Of a stretch of 64,000 bases of DNA, positions 58,301 through 64,000 are shown one piece after another (within the stretch, counting starts at the first letter, position 1; each line of letters starts with the position of its first letter). Both the position numbers and the translations under genes were made by a program. The notes beneath the pieces are model-generated. The model was given only the letters and a program-made list of their open reading frames with translations. It ran no database searches and was not told the DNA's origin. Source of the stretch: Vallicoccus soli. Its GTDB lineage: Bacteria; Actinomycetota; Actinomycetes; Motilibacterales; Motilibacteraceae. The stretch lies in contig NZ_QZEZ01000005.1 of NCBI RefSeq assembly GCF_003594885.1, positions 62,001 through 126,000 on the forward strand. The letters are read 5' to 3'.

Positions 58301-58410
58301 TCCCCGACGAGGCCGCCCGCCGCGCCACCGCCGCCCGGGTCCGCCGCGAGCACACCTTCGACGCCCGCGCCCGCACCCTGCTCGACCGGGTCCGCGAGCT
58401 GCGCGGCTGA
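55306..58410 (+). CDS. giant multi-domain glycosyltransferase, paralogue of the preceding gene
   Basis: 1,034 residues with the same order of modules: N-terminal SPLFDDAWYAWQAP and GPLGHFLERADDASPLP, GT-A near 220-420 (VSVVMPVWNRERLVGRAIAS, LLVVDDGSTDGTPE, WVAWLDSDNAW, GFDTSLRRAVDYDLVLRLA), a second degenerate GT-A (VVVPVGDDWRQADLSVESVL) and a GT-B part near 750-1030 (LLWVISHPEDVTPAELREAD, VLFVGNSRNVYREIV, VVLNDHWEDMREHGFLSNRL). The shared motifs show the pair arose by tandem duplication followed by divergence of the linkers. GTG 55306 follows AGGAG. Two 22-bp repeat arrays lie after its stop. Confidence 0.88.
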   Translation: MRRPLRRIVHGIAPLVGREQEVELRRAVDRVLTSPLFDDAWYAWQAPRVEGGREALVRHYLTRGRFDGLTPHPLFWPHYVDRKRAGDPSLGPAADPLLRYLRVRSARYRSTHTLFHAATYLEQHPEALEHRHGPLGHFLERADDASPLPALPLDPQAPTPLVTWGEARELLHATARTWVEQEALRTRPRRTDRFDREREAALVAEHAAAPLPGAEDGDGAPLVSVVMPVWNRERLVGRAIASVQEQTLGAWELLVVDDGSTDGTPEVVARAAEQDPRVRLVRSEHVGVSRARNVGAEHARGRWVAWLDSDNAWTPHFLRTMVGALAAGGHRAGHAVLEMHASGATAYRAMQGGRPELEVINHIDLNVLVVERALLDEVGGFDTSLRRAVDYDLVLRLAQVTALPLVPVVGAVYNARDEDADRITVSEGSAWGEVVKNGRLVDWDAAAAVERVAALTTVVVPVGDDWRQADLSVESVLTATGGHPVEVAVVGNQTSAATTLLYAAMALRDRRVSFRRSPVDVRRALASNVAAAGAQGSVVVLLDGPVQVLGDGVGALVEELADSGARAVELVALDQDGAVHAAGAEVPGGLDLPVPLRHGLALDDARPAHDVPLLHGTALAVRTADLVAARGLDPIYTNGFEGPDLGLRLAEHAGGALRVAGAGAAVVAPAVDAPVHAGDRSLRTWRERWSATELAGTALYTASGLTPAHYEPTGRRRTPLVPVLVRSGERAPGRLRWSLKIAQPVRSRDDWGDLYFARSLAAALRRLDQEVVVDLREAAVRPTSYLDDVVLVIRGLWPVEAQPGRTNLLWVISHPEDVTPAELREADAAFAASVPWAQRARSAYGVAVEPLLQCTDSARFAPPPEGEPLGQGPRVLFVGNSRNVYREIVRDAVEVGARPTVYGTRWEQFVDPSLVAGTRVDNAELGRLYASAGVVLNDHWEDMREHGFLSNRLFDATAAGARVVSDAVAGIELFAGSVRGYRDQEELRGLLTRPFEETFPDEAARRATAARVRREHTFDARARTLLDRVRELRG

Positions 58411-58429
58411 CCCCCGCCACCCCGGCCGC

Positions 58430-58504
58430 GATCATGCGCCGCCCCGGCCGTGATCATGCGATAGTTCGGCCGTGATCATGCGGTACCCCGGCGGCGGGTC
58501 GTGC
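58430..58504 (+). repeat. 22-bp GATCATGC repeat array E, downstream of the second giant glycosyltransferase
   Basis: Cores GATCATGC at 58430, 58452 and 58474, then a degenerate GGTCGTGC at 58497. It begins 19 bases after the stop codon and reads in the direction of the upstream gene. Confidence 0.85.
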
Positions 58505-58562
58505 GCGGACCGCGGCCGCGCGCGACCCGGTCGAGCTGCAGGCCGTCCGTAGCGCCGGAGCT

Positions 58563-58622
58563 GCATGATCACCGGCCGGGCGGTTGCATGATCACGGCCG
58601 GGCGGTTGCATGATCACGGCCG
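58563..58622 (-). repeat. 22-bp GATCATGC repeat array F, downstream of the WsaF-like gene
   Basis: Cores GCATGATC at 58563, 58586 and 58608 (one 23-base step). On the minus strand it follows the stop codon at 58632. It faces array E across 58 bases, repeating the convergent arrangement at 1.4-1.7 kb. Confidence 0.85.
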
Positions 58623-58631
58623 GGGGAGCGG

Positions 58632-59996
58632 TCAGGCGCCGAGGAGGCCCCGGTCGCGCAGGAGGTCGCGCACGGCGTCGGGGAGGGGGCGGCCGAGGCC
58701 CTGGGGGTCGGCGGGCTCGTGCCGCTCGAGGCCGGCGGCGCGGCGCCAGGCCTCGGCGAGGCCGTCGGCGAGGGCGCGGGGCTCGGGGTCGGCGAGGACG
58801 AGGCCGGGCTGCCAGGCGCTGCGGTACGAGCCGAGGGTGTTGGTCACCGTGGGCACGCCCGCGCCGGCGAGCTCCAGCGGCAGGTGGCTGGGGTGCGGGC
58901 TGTGCATGAGCGCGAGGCCGACGTCGACCCGCGAGAGCATCGCGTAGTACTCCTGCAGCGACACCTTGCCGACGCCCTGCAGGAGCAGGCCGTTGCCGAG
59001 GTCGACCGGCTCGACGTCGTCGCCGGCGGCGACGACCTGCGGGCGCACCCCGTCGCGGGCGAGGCGGTCGACCCAGATGCGCAGCGCCTCCAGGCCGATC
59101 CGGTAGAGGTTCCGCGGGTGCCGGGGGCGGGCGTAGAAGAGGACCCGCGGCGCGGCCGGGTCGCCCGGGCGCCAGGCGGCGGCGGCGGCCCGTACGGGCT
59201 CGAGGTCGACGTCGGGGGCGAAGACGTGCCGCTCGTCGACGGGCTGCTCGAGCTGCGCGGCCAGGTAGCGCGACAGCGGCTGCGAGTTGACGAGGTGGGC
59301 GAAGCCCTGGCGGTACGTGCTCGCGGCGAGCGCGTACCGGTCGCCCCAGGGGTTGAACGCGGGCTCGAAGTCCTGGACGAGGTAGACGACGCGCTGCCGG
59401 TCGACGAGGCCGGTGTGCACGCCGTCGGCGACGGCGAGGGCCGTGGTCCAGTACGTCGGCACCCAGACGTCCTCGGGGTGCGGCGGGTCCTCGGCGAGCC
59501 GACCGGCCGCGACGAGGGAGACCCGCGCCGCGAGGGCGTCGCCGTCCTGGACGTTGGTGCGCAGCCAGGCCCCGAGCTGCTCGGCCGAGCTGCCGGCGGC
59601 CGGCTCGACGAGCGGCACGACGCGCAGCGGGCGGCCGAGGGCGGCGGCCACGTGCCCGGCCGCGGTGATGGCGGTCTTGACCCCCGCGTAGATCCGCGCC
59701 GTGTCGACCTCGGGCAGCACGAGCGTCACCGAGGGCGACGTCCCCGTCGCGCGCACGCCGCGCAGCACGTGCTGGCCCTTGACGAGCTCGGCGCCGTACC
59801 TGGGGGCTCGCGGAGCATCCCTTTGCACGGACGAAACCTTCGGCTCCTCCCGGGACGGCATGATCTGCCCCGGCCAGCTGCCCTTGCGGGCGTAGTGCTG
59901 CACCCCGCGCCGGAGCTGCTCGTCCCTCGACAGGCGGGCCGCGAGGCGCAGGGCGCTCACGGCGCGTCGGGGCAGCGAGCTGGCAGCGGGAGGCAT
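58632..59996 (-). CDS. WsaF-like GT-B glycosyltransferase
   Basis: 454 residues. After a 90-residue basic N-terminus, LVLPEVDTARIYAGVKTAITAA and RVVYLVQDFEPAFNPWGDRYAL match the WsaF type of rhamnosyltransferase, with APRVLFYARPRHPRNLYRIGLEALRIW opening the second lobe and ALMHSPHPSHLPLELAGAGVPTVTN as the donor-side E-containing motif. WsaF transfers L-rhamnose in an S-layer glycan, which fits the rmlA and rmlC genes nearby; rhamnose specificity here is inference. ATG 59996 has CAGGAC eight bases upstream. It is divergent from the secreted beta-helix gene. Confidence 0.85.
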   Translation of the reverse strand: MPPAASSLPRRAVSALRLAARLSRDEQLRRGVQHYARKGSWPGQIMPSREEPKVSSVQRDAPRAPRYGAELVKGQHVLRGVRATGTSPSVTLVLPEVDTARIYAGVKTAITAAGHVAAALGRPLRVVPLVEPAAGSSAEQLGAWLRTNVQDGDALAARVSLVAAGRLAEDPPHPEDVWVPTYWTTALAVADGVHTGLVDRQRVVYLVQDFEPAFNPWGDRYALAASTYRQGFAHLVNSQPLSRYLAAQLEQPVDERHVFAPDVDLEPVRAAAAAWRPGDPAAPRVLFYARPRHPRNLYRIGLEALRIWVDRLARDGVRPQVVAAGDDVEPVDLGNGLLLQGVGKVSLQEYYAMLSRVDVGLALMHSPHPSHLPLELAGAGVPTVTNTLGSYRSAWQPGLVLADPEPRALADGLAEAWRRAAGLERHEPADPQGLGRPLPDAVRDLLRDRGLLGA

Positions 59997-60030
59997 GTCA
60001 CGTCCTGTGCTCGTGGGGGGGTCTACGTGC

Positions 60031-60108
60031 GCTGGTGCACGGCGGAGGGGCTCAAGGAGGTGGCCCGACGCTGCCGATGCACCAGTGACGCACGCTATCC
60101 GATGCACC
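60031..60108. promoter_or_regulatory. repeated CCGATGCACC elements in a divergent promoter region
   Basis: CCGATGCACC occurs at 60074-60083 and 60099-60108, a 25-base step. An inverted CTGGTGCAC near 60031 pairs with TGCACCAG at 60078-60085. The elements lie in the 127-base gap between the WsaF-like and beta-helix genes, and a TATCCG-like -10 at 60096-60101 overlaps the second copy. Candidate shared operator. Confidence 0.4.
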
Positions 60109-60123
60109 GAGAGGCAGACCCCC

Positions 60124-61242
60124 ATGCCGCTGTCCGAGGTCCGCACCCCTGCCGCGCCCGCGCGCGGCCGGACCCCCGCCCGCTCACCCCTCGCCACCCT
60201 GCTCGGCGTGCTCGCCGCGGTCGTCGCCCTCGCCGCGCCGCTGCTGGGCGCGGCGGCGCCCGCGTCCGCGGCGCCGCGCACGATCACGCTCGCCCCCGGT
60301 CCGCACGTGCGGGTCGAGTTCCGCGACGCCGTCGAGGCGCTGCGCCCCGGCGACACGCTCCAGCTCGCCCCGGGCACGTACGAGATCGGCTACCTCTGGC
60401 TCAAGGTCGCCCGCGGCCTCGCCAGCGCCCCGATCGTCGTCAAGGCGCAGGACTGGCGCCGCCCGCCGCTGCTGCGCGGCGGGCTCAACCTCACCGACGC
60501 CGACCACTGGACGCTGCACCGGCTGCGCGTCGAGGCCACCGCCCCCAACGGCCCCGCGCTGCACATGACCGGCGGCACGGGCTGGCGGGTCACCTCGAGC
60601 GAGTTCTTCGGCGCGAGGAACACCGACGCCTACGCGAACGTCGCCATCGACGGCGGGGGCGGCTACCCGCGCGGCTTCGTCTTCTCGCAGAACTGCGTGC
60701 ACGACGCCGGGCGCAGCGAGCGCTGGAAGACCGACCACAACATCTACGTGAAGTTCCGCGGCGCCCCCGGCTCCGGCGGCACGATCTCGAAGAACACGAT
60801 CTACAACCACCAGAACGGCGCGGGCATCAAGCTCGGCGACGGCGGGCTGCCCGGTGCGCCCGGCCCCTGGGGCGTGAAGGTCGAGCAGAACACCATCGCC
60901 CAGGGCGGGCGCCAGGTCCTGCTGAGCCACGACGTGCGCGGCAACGTCGTCGTCGGCAACCTGCTCTACGGCTCGACCGAGCCGTTCACCACCGCCGACC
61001 GGCGCACCACCGGCATCTACGCGCTCATGGTGTCGGGCACGGGCAACAAGGTCGCCGACAACTACGTGGCGCGGGCGAGCATGGCGCTGCGCGACCCGTA
61101 CGGCAAGGTCGGCGTCAGCGGGGTCACGGCCGTGCGGCCCGACCCGGGGTTCCGCGGCACCGGCTCCTGCGCCGCGCTGGACCCGACGTACTGGAAGGCC
61201 CGCTACTACGGGCGCACCAGCACCGGCGTCTACCGCAGCTGA
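60124..61242 (+). CDS. secreted parallel beta-helix protein
   Basis: 372 residues. Signal peptide: basic start, hydrophobic core LATLLGVLAAVVALAAPLLG, cleavage after ASA near residue 50. The mature protein has the pectate-lyase-like right-handed helix pattern, with alternating short strands such as TISKNTIYNHQNGAGIKLGD, VKVEQNTIAQGGRQVLLS, RGNVVVGNLLYG and GNKVADNYVARA, and a DTLQLAPGTYEIGYLWLK entry strand. Such proteins bind or cleave polysaccharides; no clear catalytic triad is identifiable. Being inside a glycan locus, it may trim, epimerise or anchor the exported polymer. ATG 60124 follows GAGAGG and gives a normal signal peptide. Confidence 0.82.
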   Translation: MPLSEVRTPAAPARGRTPARSPLATLLGVLAAVVALAAPLLGAAAPASAAPRTITLAPGPHVRVEFRDAVEALRPGDTLQLAPGTYEIGYLWLKVARGLASAPIVVKAQDWRRPPLLRGGLNLTDADHWTLHRLRVEATAPNGPALHMTGGTGWRVTSSEFFGARNTDAYANVAIDGGGGYPRGFVFSQNCVHDAGRSERWKTDHNIYVKFRGAPGSGGTISKNTIYNHQNGAGIKLGDGGLPGAPGPWGVKVEQNTIAQGGRQVLLSHDVRGNVVVGNLLYGSTEPFTTADRRTTGIYALMVSGTGNKVADNYVARASMALRDPYGKVGVSGVTAVRPDPGFRGTGSCAALDPTYWKARYYGRTSTGVYRS

Positions 61243-61254
61243 CGCCCGCGCGGC

Positions 61255-63456
61255 TCAGCCACCGGCCCCCTCCCCGCCCGCGGGGAGGGGGTCGTTGCGC
61301 AGGGCCAGGTCGATGCGGCGCCCCAGCTCGGTCGTGAGGGACCGGCTGAAGGTGTCGGTGAAGTGGCTGTTGTCGACGTACATGATCACGCCGTTGTCGG
61401 CCACGACCGGGCAGCGCGCGCCCGGGCACAGCACGTCGGTCATGTCGAGGAAGCCGAGCGGCGCGCCCGTGCGCCGGGCCGCGGTGCGCTCGGCGACCGC
61501 GAGGTCCTCGTCGAGGTAGGTGCCGGTCTCGCGGTCGAAGGAGCAGCCCTCCCAGTCCGCCGGGTCGCGCGCGGAGAGGCAGGTCGGCACGTCCTCGGGG
61601 GCCCAGGGGTTGTCGCGCACCACGAGGACCCGGTCGGCGACCGCGCCGAGGCGCGGCAGCGTGCGCTCGGCCGCCTCCTGCCAGGCCGCGCCGACCGCGT
61701 CCCCCGGCAGCACCTCGTCGCCCTCGCCGAGGGTGGCCCGCACGTAGCCCATGGAGCGGGCCACGAGGAGCAGGTCCATCCGCGGGCCCTGCTCGAGCTG
61801 CTGCAACACGCCCTCGCGCCAGACGCCGCAGGCGTCGTACTCCGTCGCGTACTTGTCGACCCACACGCGCACGTCGATGCTGGGGCACGCGGTCTTCGCC
61901 CACATGTGCAGGCGCCAGCCGCGCTCGCGGGCCAGGGCGTCGAGCGCCGGGTACCAGTGCATGGCGTGGCTGTCGCCGATCATCGCCACGTCGACGGTGC
62001 CCTCGGGGTCGCCGAAGACGCACTCGGCCGGCGGGCGGGTGCCGCTGTAGGAGACGAAGCAGTCCGGCGGCCGCTCGGTGTCGGCGCGGGCCTGCTCCGG
62101 TGTGAGCACCGGCACCGCCGGCGCCTGCGCGGGGGCCTCGACGTCGCCCTGCACCTGCGGGACCTGCTCGGCGAGCTGGTCCGGCACCTCGACCGGGCCG
62201 CGGGCCGGACCGAGGACGAGCGCGGCGGCGACGCCCGCCGCGGTGAGCAGGGCCCCGGCGGCGAGGCTGCGCACCGGGCGCAGCGACAGCCACCGCGAGC
62301 GCCGGGCCGGCTCCTCGACGAGGACGTTGCTGAGCGCCGAGGCGGCGAAGGAGAGCACCACCGCGGCCACGACGACGAGGGCGGGGTCCCAGCCGCGCTC
62401 GGTGCCGAGCTGGCGCCCGAGCACGAGGAACGGCCAGTGCCACAGGTACCAGGCGTAGGAGATGCGCCCGACGTAGCGGGGCACCGGGTGGGAGAGCACC
62501 CGCGAGGCGCTGCCCCGGACCGCGGCGCCGCCCACCCCCGCGCCGGCCGCCACGAGCGCCGCCGTGCCGAGGACGGGCCCGAGGGCGGCGCTGCCGGGGA
62601 AGGCGGTGCTGCCGTCGATGAGCACGGCGGACGCGACGACCGCGGCCACCCCGGCCCAGCCGAGCAGCACCGCCGCCGGGCGCGGCAGGCGCGACAGCGG
62701 GCCGGGCGCCGCGAGGGCGAGGGCCAGCCCGCCGCCGACGGCGAGCTCCCAGGCGCGGGTGTGCAGGCCGTAGTAGGCCCAGCCGCCGGTCGTGGGGCTG
62801 AGGACCACCGAGGCCGCGAACGAGGCGCCGCCGACGAGGGCCAGCGCCACGGCGGCGCGGCGGACCACCGCAGCGCGGGGGAGCGGGCCCCGGGCGCGCC
62901 GCCGGCGCACCAGCAGCGCGCCGGTGGCGAGCAGCAGGAGCAGCGGCCAGACGACGTAGAACTGCTCCTCGACCCCGAGGGACCAGAAGTGCAGGACCGG
63001 GCTCTTGTCGACGTCGGCGCCCATGTACTCGGTCGAGGTGCCCGCGAAGCGCCAGTTCGCCGCGTAGAGCGCCGCGGCGAGGACGTCGCCGCCCACCCGC
63101 GGGTGGTCGACGGGCGGGACGACCGCCCAGCTGACCAGCGCGGTCACCGCCAGCACGAGCACGGCGAGGGGCAGCAGCCGGCGCACCCGGCGCGCGTAGA
63201 AGCCGCGGATCGAGATGGTCCCGGTGCGGGCCAGCTCCTCGACGAGCAGGCCGGTGATGAGGAAGCCCGACAGCACGAAGAACACGTCCACGCCGACGAA
63301 GCCGCCGGGCAGCGCCGCCACGCCGGCGTGGAACAGCACGACGAGGCCCACGGCCACGGCGCGCAGCCCCTCCACGTCGGGGCGGAACGCCCGGGCGGGA
63401 GCGGCGGCGGCGGTGGCCGGGCCGTCGTGCGGGGCGGTCCGGGTACCGTCGAGCAT
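61255..63456 (-). CDS. OafA-type acyltransferase fused to SGNH hydrolase domain
   Basis: 733 residues. Acyltransferase-3 membrane domain (about 25-385): RPDVEGLRAVAVGLVVLFHAG with the conserved Arg and His, GGFVGVDVFFVLSGFLITGLL, FWSLGVEEQFYVVWPLLLLL and RISYAWYLWHWPFLV. A linker leads to an extracytoplasmic SGNH domain (about 480-725) with the Ser in MIGDSHAMHWYPAL and the Asp/His in DNSHFTDTFSRSL. Such proteins O-acylate (usually acetylate) glycans outside the membrane. ATG 63456 begins just before the first helix; a longer start adds 23 residues. It is convergent with the beta-helix gene and divergent from the last glycosyltransferase. Confidence 0.95.
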   Translation of the reverse strand: MLDGTRTAPHDGPATAAAAPARAFRPDVEGLRAVAVGLVVLFHAGVAALPGGFVGVDVFFVLSGFLITGLLVEELARTGTISIRGFYARRVRRLLPLAVLVLAVTALVSWAVVPPVDHPRVGGDVLAAALYAANWRFAGTSTEYMGADVDKSPVLHFWSLGVEEQFYVVWPLLLLLATGALLVRRRRARGPLPRAAVVRRAAVALALVGGASFAASVVLSPTTGGWAYYGLHTRAWELAVGGGLALALAAPGPLSRLPRPAAVLLGWAGVAAVVASAVLIDGSTAFPGSAALGPVLGTAALVAAGAGVGGAAVRGSASRVLSHPVPRYVGRISYAWYLWHWPFLVLGRQLGTERGWDPALVVVAAVVLSFAASALSNVLVEEPARRSRWLSLRPVRSLAAGALLTAAGVAAALVLGPARGPVEVPDQLAEQVPQVQGDVEAPAQAPAVPVLTPEQARADTERPPDCFVSYSGTRPPAECVFGDPEGTVDVAMIGDSHAMHWYPALDALARERGWRLHMWAKTACPSIDVRVWVDKYATEYDACGVWREGVLQQLEQGPRMDLLLVARSMGYVRATLGEGDEVLPGDAVGAAWQEAAERTLPRLGAVADRVLVVRDNPWAPEDVPTCLSARDPADWEGCSFDRETGTYLDEDLAVAERTAARRTGAPLGFLDMTDVLCPGARCPVVADNGVIMYVDNSHFTDTFSRSLTTELGRRIDLALRNDPLPAGGEGAGG

Positions 63457-63519
63457 CCCTCCAGTGTGGCCGACGCGCGGCGGACCATGCGCCGCAGCCG
63501 TGGTGACGTGCACCTCCGG

Positions 63520-63525
63520 TACCAT
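63520..63525 (+). promoter_or_regulatory. -10 box (TACCAT) for the terminal GT2 gene
   Basis: TACCAT ends eight bases before the ATG at 63534, the same hexamer and distance as for the response regulator at 17.7 kb. Confidence 0.45.
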
Positions 63526-63533
63526 CCGGCCCG

Positions 63534-64000
63534 ATGAGCCGACCGTCAGCGCCCGCGCCCGACGGGGCGCTCGACGTGACCGTCGTGCTGCCCTGCTACA
63601 ACGAGCAGGACCACGTGGTGGCCGAGCTCGAGCGGATCACCGGCGCGCTCGACGCGAGCGGGCTGACGTACGAGCTCCTGGCCATCGACGACGCCTCCAC
63701 CGACAAGACGCTGGTCCTGCTGGAGGAGGCGCAGGTGCGCTTCCCACGCATGCAGGTCGTCGCCTTCCGGCGCAACGGCGGCTCGGGCACGGCCCGGCGC
63801 ATCGGCACCCAGCGGGCCCGCGGCGACGTCGTCGTGTGGACCGACGCCGACATGACGTACCCCAACGAGCGGATCCCCGAGCTCGTCCAGGTGCTGCGCG
63901 AGGACCCCACGTACGACCAGGTCGTCGGCGCGCGCCTCACCGAGGAGGGCACCCACAAGGTGCTCCGGGTGCCGGCCAAGTGGGTCGTGCGCAAGATCGC
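63534..64000 (+). CDS. family 2 glycosyltransferase, DPM/Ppm1-like (3' end beyond window)
   Basis: 155 residues visible, open to the window end. GT-A fold: VTVVLPCYNEQDHVVAELERI, ELLAIDDASTDKTLVLLEEA, then FRRNGGSGTARRIGTQRARGD and the DxD motif in VVWTDADMTYPNERIPEL. The short spacing and the NEQDH/DDASTD pattern resemble polyprenyl-phosphate sugar transferases. It probably supplies or extends a lipid-linked sugar for the same locus. The C-terminus, which would show membrane helices if it is of the undecaprenyl-phosphate type, is not in the window. Confidence 0.88.
   Translation, partial: MSRPSAPAPDGALDVTVVLPCYNEQDHVVAELERITGALDASGLTYELLAIDDASTDKTLVLLEEAQVRFPRMQVVAFRRNGGSGTARRIGTQRARGDVVVWTDADMTYPNERIPELVQVLREDPTYDQVVGARLTEEGTHKVLRVPAKWVVRKI

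Overview
The window is chromosomal DNA of a very high-GC actinobacterium. The codon third positions are almost all G or C, GTG starts are frequent, many genes have a TANNNT -10 box 6 to 10 bases before the start codon (leaderless style), and the gene content is typically actinobacterial (acyl-CoA carboxylase epsilon subunit, LpdA-type flavoprotein, TipAS-type MerR regulator). The left part resembles the Mycobacterium tuberculosis Rv3273-Rv3303 neighbourhood in gene content (lpdA, accA3, maf, accE, accD, birA, gtrA, purK, purE, fadE), from my knowledge of that region; no alignment was run. The species cannot be named from the sequence. Three diguanylate cyclase-type proteins suggest a lifestyle with active cyclic-di-GMP signalling.

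Layout. 1-8.1 kb: end of an LpdA-type reductase, a glycine-rich membrane protein, and the acyl-CoA carboxylase locus (biotin carboxylase/carrier, Maf, epsilon subunit, carboxyltransferase) interrupted by an oppositely oriented Zn-ribbon methyltransferase. 8.1-14.6 kb: biotin ligase, a class III adenylate cyclase, enoyl-CoA hydratase, GAF-GGDEF protein, a PatB-type C-S lyase and an RlmA-like rRNA methyltransferase. 14.7-20.3 kb: a giant polytopic membrane protein, a two-component system and GtrA. 20.3-30.2 kb: two acyl-CoA dehydrogenases, a cyclase-family hydrolase, a DHA2 MFS exporter, purK-purE, a DUF2243/CtaG membrane pair, a CoA-binding protein and UDP-glucose dehydrogenase. 30.2-41.5 kb: a membrane GGDEF-EAL protein, an exported amine oxidase with an exported RidA protein, a MurG-like glycosyltransferase, a PrmC-like methyltransferase and an EAL-DICT-LOV-GGDEF protein.

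41.5-64 kb is a surface-glycan locus: rmlA, rmlC, glycosyltransferases, a membrane-linked methyltransferase, an ABC-2 polysaccharide exporter (permease plus Wzt-like ATPase), a nucleotide-sugar dehydrogenase, two 1,030-1,040-residue paralogous multi-domain glycosyltransferases, a WsaF-like glycosyltransferase, a secreted beta-helix protein, an acyltransferase-SGNH protein and the start of another GT2. Together these would make dTDP-rhamnose and a uronic-type sugar nucleotide, assemble a glycan on the cytoplasmic face, export it through the ABC transporter and acylate it. rmlB and rmlD are not in the window.

Two features stand out in the non-coding DNA. First, a family of 22-bp tandem repeats (core GATCATGC) lies downstream of stop codons, always oriented so that GATCATGC is read away from the upstream stop codon, whichever strand the gene is on. 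Second, a 227-bp unit carrying a TAGACT -10 box, a ribosome-binding site and the GTG start of the first giant glycosyltransferase is present in three tandem copies, so that the real gene is preceded by two duplicate promoter/start modules that each open a 71-codon leader frame. No tRNA, rRNA, CRISPR array, insertion sequence or phage gene was seen.
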